NCBI GenBank assembly: GCA_011319805.1
Contig: SJRY01000272.1
Location: forward strand, 124,001-188,000
Source of the DNA: Macrocybe gigantea
Taxonomy: Eukaryota > Basidiomycota > Agaricomycetes > Agaricales > Callistosporiaceae
DNA length: 64,000 nucleotides
Direction of reading: 5' to 3'
Shown here: positions 34,296 to 46,217 of the stretch, one piece after another
Layout of the letters: each line of letters begins with the position of its first letter
How positions within the stretch are numbered: position 1 is the first letter of the stretch
Program-made: the position numbers and the translations under genes
Notes under the pieces: generated by a model
The model's database searches: none
Seen by the model: the letters and a program-made list of their open reading frames with translations, nothing else
Told to the model about the DNA's origin: nothing

Positions 34296-36377
34296 TTAAA
34301 GTTTGATTTTGTTCGTCTTGTCCCTGATTCCCACAATTCCAACACCTGTGAAAGACACAACTGAGAGGATGATGGCTACATCCGCCCATGAGCATTCCAC
34401 AAAACAAATGGAGACTCTCTTAAAGTGTACCTAACGTGCCGAATACAAAAGCCGTCCATTGCGCTGACTGGTAACTCTTGAGGGAGGGGTTCTGTTGTCC
34501 AGGGTTTGAGGTACGCTCAGCAACTCGGTTGAACACAACAGTGGTCACGGTAACACCAAGAGCATAGCCAAGCTGACGCCGTTGGTTGAGACAAAGCTGC
34601 ATAATGTTCGTGACAGAAGCGCACCTGAGTTATTGTTTGAAAGATAGCTCCAGCGAGACTTTGTTCGTGGAGTCGAGAAACCTTGGCGACAAACAGAATT
34701 CCAGTGGCGAAAACCAAGTCGGCTCCGAATACACAAAGGACGGCGGCTGGAAAGCCAAATGCCCAATAGGATGCAGAAGGGATGATGATCGCAAACAGCA
34801 AACAGGCCGTTGTCGTCCCAAGGGTGCCCAAAACTGCAAAACGGTCAGTCTGTATATCATCGAAGAAAATGGCACGCCCACCCATAATATATATGATAGG
34901 CCAATAATCAATCACAAAGGTAATGAACACATTACAAAGAACTCCGGTCACGAACATGGGCATGAGCCGAATGACGGTTTTCAAGGCCGAGTACCCTTTG
35001 TAGTTTTCGTAATATAGCTATACTCCAGAGATAAACGCCAGTGTCTAGCAGAGAGCTAAAGCAACTAACCGGTGCCCAGAATGTCCACGAAATGAAGGCA
35101 CACCAGGTGAAGACAGCGATGCACATCATGGCGGCGAATCGACCGCGGGCTCGAGTCCAAATCGAGAGTTTCATTAGCGGCGGAGGCGTCAGTGCAGAAT
35201 GAGGTGCATAAGGGTCGGCTTGCTTCTTCTCCAGGTAATGTTGCCATGCAACAAATGCCGCTATGAGAACCACGCTCACCATGAGGAGCGCAATTATGTC
35301 TGGGACAAATGTTCATCGTAGAAAAGACATGAAGTTAGTGTTCATGCTCACAAGGCGTGCGCCACTGCTGTGGGGCTGCTTCACCTTGTCCCAAGACAAA
35401 GAGAAACAAGACAAGCCCCGTGGTGATCAAGAATGCACCAAGGAAGTCCACGCGTCGATCTGTCTCTGAGGACGGAACGTCGGCATCGATTGAGATAAGG
35501 CCAATGATCAGGGACAACGTAGCGAGACCGCAGTTCATATAAAAAGCAGACCGCCAGGTCATTCTTCACGTACATTAATTCAAAATGACTTTGGTGTGAA
35601 CAAGGCACGCACTTTGTTGTGTCTGTCATGATGCCACCCACCAATTGGCCCAGAGCTGTGCCTACGGGCGAACCAGCTGAAAAGGTTGAGAAAGCAACCA
35701 CTCGAGCTTTCGAAGGAGGGAACGATTGTGCCAGAATTCCCAGCTGATGAAGTACAACTATTAGCCATTAACAAGGAAAATCAAAGGCCGAATGAATTCA
35801 CACCGAAGCTGGTATGATGCGGCACCGCCCACTCCTTGAAAGCCTCGAAGCACTTCGAGTGTGATTTATCTTCTGAGCATCTGAATCCCATCGTAGCCAA
35901 TCAATCACGAGATGCACTTGCCTTGAGCGAACCCACAACCAATTGTGAAAGCGGCAAAGTACAGCAAAGCCCCAGAGAAGATTTTTTTTCGGCCGTACAA
36001 GTCGGCCAGTCTGCCAAATACCAGAAGCAAGCAGCCCTAGCCGGGCTGTCACAACAAGGCAAATGATTTGGAAAGCAGGTCTGACGCACAGAACTCAATG
36101 AATATCCAGAAACCAGCCACTTCAACTCTGAATCCTGCATGTTGAGCTCTCTTTTTATGGCTGAAGAGATATCGTGGTCGACATGTTGTTTGCGGCCTGA
36201 TAGGGACACGAGATATCAGAACATGAAGGAAGTCGCCAAGTCGGATGCCATACATTACTATCAGCATTGCAGCGAGGGTACATGCGAACACAATGAGCAC
36301 AGAATTAGAGTGCTCCGCCTGGTTGACACTCGGCTTTGATCGGCCGCCTCCTCGAGTTGCTTTATCTTGCTGTCCAT
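34296..36377 (-). CDS. MFS multidrug/aminotriazole-type exporter (DHA2, 14 transmembrane segments)
   Basis: Start MDSKIKQLEEAADQSRVS. Recognisable pieces in order: SVLIVFACTLAAMLIVM (TM1), LKWLVSGYSLSS, FGRLADLYGRKKIFSGALLY (the MFS loop 2-3 motif GRxADxxGRK), FSAGSPVGTALGQLVGGIMT (motif C, TM5), TWRSAFYMNCGLATLSLIIG, RRVDFLGAFLITTGLVLFLF, FTWCAFISWTFWAPLYYENY, LMPMFVTGVLCNVFITFVID, CLLFAIIIPSASYWAFGFPA, and after a final intron SVVSFTGVGIVGIRDKTNKI. The stop is at 34296-34298. The motif C sequence and helix number suggest the DHA2 drug:H+ antiporter group (Atr1-like), exporting a small molecule across the plasma membrane. One base seems missing near 36340 (CAAAAG read as CAAAG). Confidence 0.8.
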
Positions 36378-36714
36378 GGTCGACTTTGTGGACGATGAAA
36401 GTGGAGTGCGCGGATGGGGATCGAGTTGCAGAGGATGGCGCTAAGTTAGACTTGGAACTGTGGTGTCTTATGCTGTACAGATGGCAGGCACCATACCGGT
36501 ATGATGCCGGGCAAGAGCGTTCAATGATTCGCTTAGCGTCCCCGTAAGAATATAAACGAGTTCTCAGTCCCTGAGCCCAGTCCCGCTGTACTCGGCCACG
36601 GTCGCCGGCTCTTGATTACGATCGTTTCCCCGCCGAGGGTGTCTGCATATTGAAGTCAATCGGTTGACAAGATTGCCATGCTTGAAGGCTGAAGAAAAAG
36701 ATGGAGCGGAACTC
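36378..36714. other. Upstream region of the MFS gene
   Basis: No gene is recognised. The region presumably holds the minus-strand MFS promoter and the 3' end of the small gene at 36715-37059. Confidence 0.35.
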
Positions 36715-37059
36715 TTATTCCATTATAGCACTTCGAATAACCTGTAGGTTCGGCAAGGGAAAGAAGACTGGACGCGAATGACAGCCAGGCGACGGGCCTC
36801 GACTTCGCAAGAAAGATTCGACCAGAGTTGGAGTCATGATCGGTGGTAATGGAGCGCCCATGGTGATCGCGTTCCCCTCATCACCGGAATTCACTGCATC
36901 TTATTTATCATGAAATCAATCATGACTGAACTTACCTTGACGTGATTCTCTGAGGACGTAGATCACGAACTGAGGGTTGCCTTGTTGCACTGACTTTTGA
37001 TCAGATTCTTCGCCATTTCGGCGACTAGAATTTCGTAGTGGAATCGCATCCGTACTCAT
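36715..37059 (-). CDS. Small unknown protein, two exons
   Basis: Exon 1 starts MSTDAIPLRNSSRRNGEESD and ends VIYVLRESRQ. A GT-AG intron (GTAAGT...GATGCAG) leads to VNSGDEGNAITMGAPLPP and FFPLPNLQVIRSAIME with a stop at 36715-36717, about 98 aa in total. There are no membrane segments, and it is Ser/Arg-rich at the N-terminus. The support is the clean splice junction joining two open frames. No family recognised; it may be spurious. Confidence 0.35.
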
Positions 37060-37694
37060 GTGAGGACAATCGTTGAAGGGTGGAAATTGCTTACTTACAA
37101 CAAAATCCTATGATCGGTGAAGGTGGAACTGCCACTGTCAGTGACACTTTGTACGGCATGACGGAGCCCCTGCGAGGATCTAAGTCGATGCATTCGTTGT
37201 GGGTCGCCGGCAACTGAAATCAGTCTTGTTACATGGCGGCATTGGCCCATTTCTGCCTCATTTTCAATGCGTGTGACTGGCCATGGCATCTCCGAGCGTC
37301 CGAAAACACGGACATATGGAACACGTTTGTGAGCCTCATGTTATCTGGAGTCGCCGCTGATAGAACTTTAACCTTGTTTTCTGAGACAAGGCAGGGTAGA
37401 ATGATTACGGCGAAAGAGGGCTGTTGCCATCTACGTTGTTTCTTCAATATCGATCGCCCCTTTGATCCATCGTCCTCGCTTTCCTTCTTGCTGTGTGAAG
37501 ATCACTGGCAGCATAGGTATGGGTTTTAATGCTGAAGCGCTAGCACTGAACAAATGAACGAAAACCAATGAACCGAGCGGACTCGAACTTGCGACGTGGC
37601 GATGTCGATTTACCCACGCTCACATTTCACCTTTTGATCGAGAAATTTATTTTTTTCTTCCTCTCTCAATCAAGAACACCGTTGTTGTCGAGAG
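37060..37694. other. Intergenic, no supported gene
   Basis: The region precedes the plus-strand DEAD-box gene. A TTTTTTTC-rich run near 37650 and the following CTCTCTC tract look like a pyrimidine-rich fungal promoter or transcription start region. No gene is recognised. Confidence 0.4.
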
Positions 37695-40451
37695 ATGGCC
37701 TCGACGTTCATTCAGGCCAGCCTCGGAACGACGAGGAGAACAACGTCGCAGAAGGGTTGTTCTACATTCCCGCTTTTAACAAAAAAGACATGGTCTAGGG
37801 TGAGGACGTACAGGACAACGGCAGCTGCCATTGCTGCCAGCAGCACGTTTTCGAAATTGCCTCCCCGTCCCTCCGTTTTTCGCTCCTTTTCTTCCACTCG
37901 GCTCACGCAAACCGGCTCTGCTGCTGCGGCAGTTGAGAAGCCGGCACCCGCTACCTCTTCATCACCCCCACCTCTTCCACCACTAACATCAGAAGCCGCA
38001 CCGTTGGCTCAGTCTCCGCACTCTGAAGCGGACCTGGTGTACAAAAGACGCAGCGGAAAGATGCGAAGGGCAACGACGGGGAGACGGACACCGACTTCGC
38101 CGAGGCGGAGGACCTGCCGCTTTCACCACGCTCAAACCCGCCATCGCGCCGGAGCTCATGCGCGCTTTGACCAAAGGCCCATTCAACTTTGTGCGCATGT
38201 CACCCGTACAGGCGGCTGTGCTACCCCTCCTGCCAAAGCTCGCAGAGCCCTACTCAGAATCGGCTTCCACTACCGACGACTCATATGAGGACGGTGGTGT
38301 GCCGCGGGATCTGCTTGTCAAGGCCAAGACGGGCACTGGCAAGACGCTCGCGTTCCTTTTGCCGGCGGTGCAGGCGCGCCTAAACATGTTACACCAGCAG
38401 GCGATGGAGGCGATCCGCGACTCGGGCCTCGTGAAGGGCGACGTGCTCGACTCGATGTTCTCGTCGACCGCTTCGCCTGGTTCGAAACCCGATATCCTGT
38501 CGAACCCAAAAGTGAGACGGCTTTATCTCCGCGCGCAGGATGCGTATGCGCAGAAGAATCTCGGTACCTTGGTCATCAGCCCGACGCGCGAGCTGGCGAC
38601 TCAGATCGCGGAGGAGGCGCAAAGGCTCACGCGGCATTTGGACGGATTCGAGGTCAGGCTTTTCGTTGGCGGGGCCGAACGCAGAGGTCAGCTTGGTCCC
38701 TGGAGAAGGGGCCGCAAGGACTTACTGGTTGCTACACCTGGACGGCTGCGGGATTACCTTGAAAACGAAAGAGATTTTCCAGACGCGTTTGAGAATCTGC
38801 AGCTGGTACGCCAATATTTTTCTTTCCATTCATCGATGATTAACATAAGCGTTACTACTAGCTGGTTCTTGACGAGGCGGACATGCTTTTGGATATGGGT
38901 TTCCGACCTGACATCGATGAGATCAAATCCCACCTGCCATCGACACCTCAGCGCCAAAACTTCCTCTTTTCGGCCACTATCTCCCGTGCCATCCAGCAGA
39001 TAGCCAAGTCAACACTCTCGCCCAATCACAAGTTCATCAACTGCGTCAAGACGGGCGAAAATGATTCTGAATCGTCGCCTGTGCATGCCCACGTGCCGCA
39101 GTACGTCTCAGTGCTTGAGACGCCGATGCAGCAGCTCACGCACGTCGTGAAGCTGCTCGTGCATGATCAGCTCGTGAATCCCGGAAGGTCCAAGACGATC
39201 ATATTCCTGCCGACGACGAAGATGACGCAACTGTTTGCAGATGCGTTGAGAGATCTATCGAGGTTTGGACGTCGCTCGTCCTCATCATCAGAGATGCTGA
39301 GGCAAAAGGATACCCGTCTGTGTTTCCTGCTGGGCGAAACATGATGATTTACGAGATCCACTCGAAGAAGGCGATGTCTTCGCGCACGAACACGTCCGCG
39401 TCGTTCCGGCAGGACAAGTCTGGCGCATCTGTGCTAGTGACGTCCGATGTATCGGCACGCGGTGTGGACTATCCAAACGTGTCGCGCGTGATCCAGGTCG
39501 GCATTCCAGCGAACAGTGAACAGTATGTGCACGCGTCGGTCGCACGGGCCGAGCTGGTGCGGACAAGCATGTTCAATCTCGAGGCGATCTGGTGCTCCTC
39601 GACTTTGAGAAGCGGTTTGTGGAAGAGCAGCTCAGCTCAGTGCCGCTTCAGGTGATGGGCATGGCACAGGGACGTGCCGGACGACGCGGACGGCCGAAGC
39701 AGGAAGAAGTGGGAAGCGCCGAGGACATTGTGGGCAAGGAGCTGGAGGCACTGGTTGAAGAGTTTGACAAGGACAGAAAGGCGTTCTTGAAGGCTCGCGG
39801 TTACGATTCGGAGACGGCGGCGATCCCTTCAAAACTGGGCAGGTCGAGGGCCGAGGGCCGCCAGTCATCCTTGTGGTCATCGTCTTCGTTTTCCAAGTCA
39901 CGTCCGCTGTTCAACCCCACGGCGATGTACCAGCCAATGCTGCAAGAGCTACCGCAAATGGCGTCGGACTATGCCCAGCTGCGCGTGGACCCGGAGTCGG
40001 TGCGGGAGACGTTCCTGTCGCTTCTCGGGTTCTACGTGTCCAAGACGTCGGAAATGCGCGTGTCGTCTGAGGCGGTGTTCGAAGGTCTGAAGGAGTGGGC
40101 GACGGAAGGCTGGGGCATGGAGAAGCCGCCTTTCATCCCCAGGTTATTATGAAGGCTTTGACCACGCAGAAGGACAGGGAAGGGCGCGGCTCTAGCTATG
40201 GACGGCGCGGACGCGAAAGGTCACTGGACGGTCGCAGAACGGATATGGGCAAGGATGGCTATGGTAGACGACACTATGGGAACGAGTGGGAGAAGCGGGG
40301 CCGGCAAAATGCACGGAGGGACGATGACCAGCGCAGGGGTGGCCGGGAACGAGATTCGCGATGACCATCGCAGGGGTGGCCGGGAACGAGATTCGCGGAC
40401 CAGCGTAGGGGTGGTTGGGAGCGAGATCGCAAGCGCAGCGACTGGCACTGA
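37695..40451 (+). CDS. Mitochondrial DEAD-box RNA helicase (Mss116/CYT-19-like), frame interrupted
   Basis: The N-terminus MASTFIQASLGTTRRTTSQK through VFRSFSSTRLT is a typical mitochondrial presequence. Helicase motifs: MSPVQAAVLP (Q motif), AKTGTGKT (I), SPTRELATQIA (Ia), TPGRLRDYLEN (Ib), VLDEADMLLDMGFRPD (II, after an intron at about 38804-38862), FSATISRA (III), IIFLPTTK (IV), VTSDVSARGVDYPNVSRVIQ (V) and RVGRTGRAG (VI). Motif VI is reached only if one C is restored at about 39516. Similar gaps lie near 38061 (AAGGAT read as AAGAT), 38110, 39262-39290 and in the RGG tail. The C-terminus is basic, with tandem RRGGRERDSR units ending RKRSDWH (TGA 40449-40451). Mss116-type proteins are RNA chaperones for mitochondrial group I/II intron splicing. 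Every core motif is conserved, so assembly error is likelier than decay. Confidence 0.8.
40318..40425 (+). repeat. Tandem repeat coding RGG-rich units in helicase tail
   Basis: There are three imperfect copies of a unit of about 40 bp (GACCAGCGCAGGGGTGGCCG and variants CATCGCAGGGG, CAGCGTAGGGG), each encoding D(Q/H)RRGG(R/W)ERD. Consecutive units are one base out of frame with each other as given. Confidence 0.7.
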
Positions 40452-40664
40452 TTGACTGCTCACTAATTTTCTTATTTTCTTATGATTTTTTCAGAGTTAG
40501 ATTCTATGGTACGATAGAGCAACACTTAGTTTTACATACACCCACCAGATGACAAAATAAAAAATGGGGCCCGGATTTGGGCAAGGGACTGCCATATTGG
40601 GAATGAGTGACCACGTGCTGAGAGACGTCACGCAAAACTGATCAGGGTTGCTATTTTTGTGCAA

Positions 40665-43600
40665 ATGGACCATCACCATCATCGTCCGCCAGCCGATGCC
40701 CAGCCCCCGCCATCGCTCTCCGTCCCCAAAGCCGTATGGCCGCCTCCCGTGCCTCCAGGTCTAGCGCTGCATCAACACCCGGCGCAGCAGCGGCAGCGGC
40801 CAAACCAGAATCATCAGTATCGAGCATTCCATGAAGCACAGGCGAGCGGCACGCACCCCAACGCGGGGTTTGTCCTTGATAGCAGCGGATGGTACGTCCC
40901 TATGCAGCATAACGTCGCCTCGCCGTCGGCTGCGTCTGCAATGGTGAGCCCTGCTCTAGCATCCAACCCTTCCTTGTCGCGTGGTCCTGCGTCTTCTTTG
41001 CCTCCAATGACGAATCCTTGGCATTTGCATGGCGTGCCCCTGAACGCGCCTGGTCCGCATGAGGGCCCTTCTTCGTCGTTTCCGCAGACGTATGCTGCAG
41101 CTGCAGCGTCGGCTGTACCGCCGCTATCACTGCTAGCGCCACCACCGCCATTACAGCCACCGGTGCCTGCGCCTCCAGGCCTGACGAAACAGCCTGGCTT
41201 TTCGAGCCAACAGCTTAACTATGGCCAGCGAACGCACGCACCACCTCCACCACTTGCGTCGGTGCAGATACCCCCTGTGCATGCTCAGCTACCACAGCAG
41301 CATGAACAACAACAACAATCGTCAGTTTCCCATCTTCACGCCTTGCAGCCGCAACAACAGTCGTGGCAGCACAGAAACCTGAAACCTCCACAAACAGCGG
41401 ATCTCTATCCCCATGCTCAGCCTCACCTCACTCACCAATTCATACAACCTGCAATTGCGTCGCACGCAGCGGACGGCTATGTTGTGCATCCTCATTTAGC
41501 GCCTGAAGCGCGTGCCGATCCGGATTTCCTCAATCGCGCTCCGCTTTCGCCAACAGAGTCAAGCACTGGGTTCCCTGTATCCCATGTATGCTCATCTCTG
41601 GGTATTGATAGTGCTCCTCCCGGCCTGAGCGCTAGAATTCGCTATCCTCCGAGTCTCAGCGCTAATGCGACTGCGGATGGCATCTCGTCGTCTTCTGCAC
41701 ATGCATCCTTATCACCGTCCTCGGCTGCCTCTGTGAGCGTACCTACACCCCAGTCCGCGCCGCCTCACACGCACGAAATCCAGGTGCAGACCAACACCCC
41801 GACCTGGGACTCCCCAGAAGCTGGGACTGGGACCCGTCTATACGGATATCTATACCCAAATACGCATTCCGGCTATCTTTTTCAAGATCAGCAACAGCAT
41901 CGCCAACATCAGCCCCACGATACCAACAGCCAATCTCAGTATCACCATCCTCCACAAGATCCATATCTCAGCCTCCAAGTCCATCACGGTGACCAAGGCG
42001 CGGACACTCAACAACAGCCGCATTTGGAACTGCACGATTGGTGGAAGGGTAAGCTGGCGCCTTTTCCAGGGTACTGCTCTCCGCCTGGCCTACTCGAGCC
42101 CACCCTGTTATCTCTCGAGGACGAAGAGGAAAACGCGGTGGAAATCAAGGACAACATGCCTTTCACTGGCAACGACGCGACTGACACTGTGAAGGGAAAC
42201 AACCCTATGCACCGGAATAACGACGGTGCCGCCTCGAAGCAGGCTCACGTCAGGAGCAGAAGCAAGAGCACCAAATCTGTTTTGATCGTTGATCCGGCTG
42301 CAGGACAGAAGATCGTCCCGCAACTTTTACCCCCGCCGTCTTCTGGATTAACAACGGGGGGCGGGAATATTGATTTTCATGAGGGTTTTATTTTGGGTGG
42401 GGAAATCCTGTTGCCTCAACTACACATGAACTGATCTGATAATTGTTTCAGACTCTTCTTCAAGCCCTTTTTCTGTTTCTCCTCCCATCAAAAATGATGA
42501 AAAACAAATAAAAATTACTCCCTCCTCACAAACCGATAACATGCCGTTTGGAAATGATCAAGTAACTCAGGTATCAGATTTGTGTCTCGTTGTTCATCGG
42601 ACTACTGACGCGATTGAGGGCAGATACCAGAACCATTCAAACTCGATAAATATGTATGTCAAATTTTCAGCGATTTAGAAAATACAGGATGACGACATAG
42701 CACAGGCAGACCCTTTTGTGCCTCAATATCTCCAAGACATCCAAGCAAGGCCTCATACCCTTCATCCATTACCTCCTCTCCCAATATTTCCTTCACCAAC
42801 GTATTCCAAATCCTTCCTCCTCCCGCATATTCACGAAGAACTCTCCTCGCAACACAACCAGCCTAAAACACACCTGCTTACCGAGCGCCCGCCGCCGTCT
42901 TCGCAGGCGATCTTACCGCTGACGGCAGACACCTATCATGAACATTGGGCGGCGTTGCTCGCGTGGGAGCTCGACAGCCTTGTCCGGGAGAAGCAGCGCA
43001 TCGTGATGTGGCACACGCGCGTGAAACTGCTCGATTGGGATGCGGCCACGTTCACATTGTTCGTGCCAGGGGTCCGGGAGAACTATCCAAGACTTGAGGT
43101 GGGCGATTTGGTAGTGCTGAGGGAGGTGGGGAGGTGGGGCGAAGAGGAAGGTGCGGCTGGCGGTGTGAGTGCGGACGGGAATGGAGGCAAGGGGAAAGAG
43201 GGTGGACTGGATGAGGGGATGAAGCAGATGGTGCAGTGAAGAGATGGAGTGGGCTTGCTTTCGAGGCAAGGTGGTCTTGATCAGGAGGCGGGAAGGCTAC
43301 GTTCGTGCGTATGAGTTCTTCGGGGTTACTGTCCTTAGTCTGCTATCTTACTGTTTTCTCAAAGATTTGTCGTCTGTCACCTTGAAGCAGTACCTACAAA
43401 CATATCTGTCCCCTCCTTCGGCACAAACGTCGTATGCGTGGCATGACCCACCGATTTATCATCAACAGCAACAGCAAGAAGCGCCGTTCCTCCCACCGCC
43501 CGCCAAGCCGGAGGACGTTGTCAGCTCTTTTTCATTCAACATCTCGTTCCTCGTCAACGCGTGGCCTTTGCATGCTATGGATGTCGCTGCGGCTACGATT

Positions 43601-46217
43601 GGGAGGATGTTGAAGAAAAGTGGTGCTGGCGAAGGAGCCCATGGAACGAGAGGCGAGTCAGGGGAGGACGAGAAACCCGGTTTATTGGCCAAAAGTGCTG
43701 GAGACGCACATGCAAATGGAGAAGGCAGCAACCGGGCGAGCGTGGATGGGACTACTGGTTGGAGTAGTGGGGCCAAAAGTGTTGCGAGGTGCTGGCTATT
43801 CCCGAAGAAGAGGATCTCAGCCACCCGTTTGACGTCTTGGCTGTCAACAAGCGGTTTGAAGACGATCAGTGGGTTGATAAGGGGTTGAATGAGGAACAGA
43901 GAGTAAGCTCTCTGTGTTTTCGTTCTACATCTGGATGTTGAAAGTTCCATTGACTAGCTTGCTGTGTCTTCTGTCGCATTGCATTACTCCCCGGTTCCAT
44001 ATCTTATTGGTGGACCCCCTGGGACGGGAAAAACTAGGTAAGGACGGTTCATGTGTTTCATTTCTTGGCTCAAATTTCACACGTCAGGACGGTGGTTGAA
44101 GCTGTGCTGCAGATACTCAATATCCAGCCCGAGGCTACGATCCTGCTCTGTGCACCCTCGAACCCAGCTACGGACACACTAGCACTGCGTCTGCGCCCTC
44201 ATCTACTACCAGACAAGATGCTCAGATTGAACGATCAGAACAGGACGTTTGCAGAGGTTCCCCTGCCGATTATGCAATATTGCTGTATGCATGCAAATCC
44301 CGGTTCTGATTTCGTCATGGTTGATCTCTTGCGTATGCAGATATAGAACATGACAAATTTGCCTTGCCGCCTTGGAAAACACTGATGAAGTACAGGGTCG
44401 TCGTTTGCTCTTGCATGGACGCCAATATCCTCGTGTCCGCGAGATGCACGAACACCGTTCTGATGAGGCTCGAGGAGGAAATCATAGGAGGACTGCATCC
44501 TTATGGCGATATGAGGGAGCGCAAGGGCGTCGCTCCGCATTGGACGCATTTGCTAATTGACGAGGTAGGGGGAGAGAGCTACCCGTCTTCGCTTCGAATT
44601 AGATCAGTTTTGCGATTATAGGCCGCGCAAGGTTCAGAACCGGAATTGCTCGTTCCGATATCGGTCGTCGTGACGGATGTCGCCTCCAGATCGATCTTTG
44701 GGTCGGATTGTGTGGATATGTCGAGGGTGCATATTCCTGCGCCTCAGCTTGTGCTTTGCGGAGATCCTCACCAGCGTGCGCCATTTCCTGTTGTGTATAC
44801 GTTTGTGTCTATTGAGGCTGTATGTAGTTGGCCCCATCGTGACGTCCGCCAAGGCTCGCAGCGCAGAACTCGACATGTCGCTGCTGGAGCGGCTTTTTGA
44901 GCGGGCGGTCTACGTACGCCATTCTCGCGCCACTCTGATGCTGCTGGGACGCAAGACGAAGAAGACGATGGCGGTGAGGACGGCGAAGTCGCTCATCCTG
45001 GATACCGCCAGACGGGCCGAAGGTAATAAGGAGTCGCAGGCGCAATTGCTTTTGCAGTTGAAGGAGGATAACGTGTATGTGCCCGTGACGCATCTTGTCA
45101 AGGTCAGAAACCCAATCTTGGGGAATGCACACTCATTAATAGATGCCATCTCGATTATTGCTTCTATCTCTAGAATTACCGAAGCCATCCAGCCATTCTG
45201 ATGCCGCCGTCCGCGTTGTTTTACAACGATTCCCTGGAACCGTGCGCAAAGAATGGGGTTGTATTGTGGTCCGGACTGCCGAACCCGCAGTTGCCCTTGC
45301 TCTTCGTGGGCCATGAGTATGTCGAAAACTGTCTTGACGAGGCAAGTCGGACTGTGCGAGATGATACGCCGCTTTCTCTGACGTTTGCGACTCGATCATA
45401 TTAGAAAGTGACCTGGTTCAACGACGGAGAAGTCGAGCGAATCGTCGATATTGTCAAATCGATGCTGGCCGAGAAAAAGTCCACCCCTGAACTTCTACCG
45501 GAACATATAGGCATCATGGCTCCGTGGAGAGAACAAGTAAAGAAACTCAGAGAACGGCTGAGGCAAGAAAAGCTTCACGCCGTCGATGTCGGGAACGTTG
45601 AGGTAGGTCAACGAATCTAGGAAAGCAAATGTCATTTCACACTCTGTGTCGTACATTAGGATTACCAAGGTCGCGAATGCCGAGTCGTAATCATATCCTG
45701 CGTTAGGTCCAATCCTAGATTTTTGCCTGAAGACAAAGTCAAGGGCCTGGGGCTCGTCTACGAGAAGAAAAGGTGACAAATGAGATGCTCTACTTGTCCG
45801 CTAGGTCTGAATGCTTTATGGCCAACTGCCAGAATGAATGTCGCCATCACGCGAGCGAAAGAGTTGTTGATTGTTGTTGGAAACGGCGCGCTGCTTCAAC
45901 GTGACCCGTATTGGAAAGGATTTCTGCAGTTCGCCCTTCGGAACAAATTGTAAGTGCTGTTACCTTCTTTCAAACACCACCTTTTCAACATTTGCAAAGG
46001 TACACTGGACCCAAACTTGAAATTGAAATGGACGGAAACTACATTTCACGCCTTGAGTTGAGTTCCTCGCTCCGTTGGACATTGTCCTTTTTTACTGTAG
46101 TCCTACACCTCCAGATCAACGTTCGGAAATACGATGGAACTTGGGGAGGAAGAGCAAGGCGTGATGATTGCCGGAGGTGTAGCCAGGGAGGTGCTCAAGG
46201 AGTCATTCGATGGGTGA
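40665..46217 (+). CDS. MOV10/SDE3-like SF1 RNA helicase with long P/Q/H-rich N-terminus
   Basis: The first exon (40665-42396) encodes about 577 residues of Pro/Gln/His/Ser-rich sequence starting MDHHHHRPPADAQPPP, with several PPG(L/Y) motifs. After introns at 42397-42451, 42571-about 42605 and 42650-42683, a conserved region starts (YHEHWAALLAWELDSLVREK). SF1 helicase motifs follow: GGPPGTGKTRTVVEA (I, split by an intron), LLCAPSNPATDTLALRL (Ia), LLIDEAAQGSEPELL (II), LVLCGDPHQLGPIVTSAKAR (III), NYRSHPAIL (IV), DYQGRECRVVIISCVRS (V) and RMNVAITRAKELLIVVGNG (VI). The stop is at 46215-46217, giving about 1,400 aa. DEAAQ plus GDPHQLGP places it with Upf1-like helicases, closest to MOV10/SDE3, linked in other organisms to RNA silencing and mRNA turnover. 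Two small frame corrections are needed near 43230 and 43790. Confidence 0.82.

Noticed and set aside
37565..37600. tRNA-like text (GAACCGAGCGGACTCGAACTTGC) suggesting a minus-strand tRNA 3' end
   Set aside because: The T-arm stem does not pair, and no matching acceptor strand lies 70-100 nt away.
39262..39290. 29-nt GT...AG segment in the DEAD-box gene as an intron
   Set aside because: Too short for a spliceosomal intron; a frame error in the assembly is more likely.
40665..40690. Run of His codons after the start as a tag-like artefact
   Set aside because: The His-rich start merges into a long natural P/Q/H-rich region with fungal-style introns downstream.
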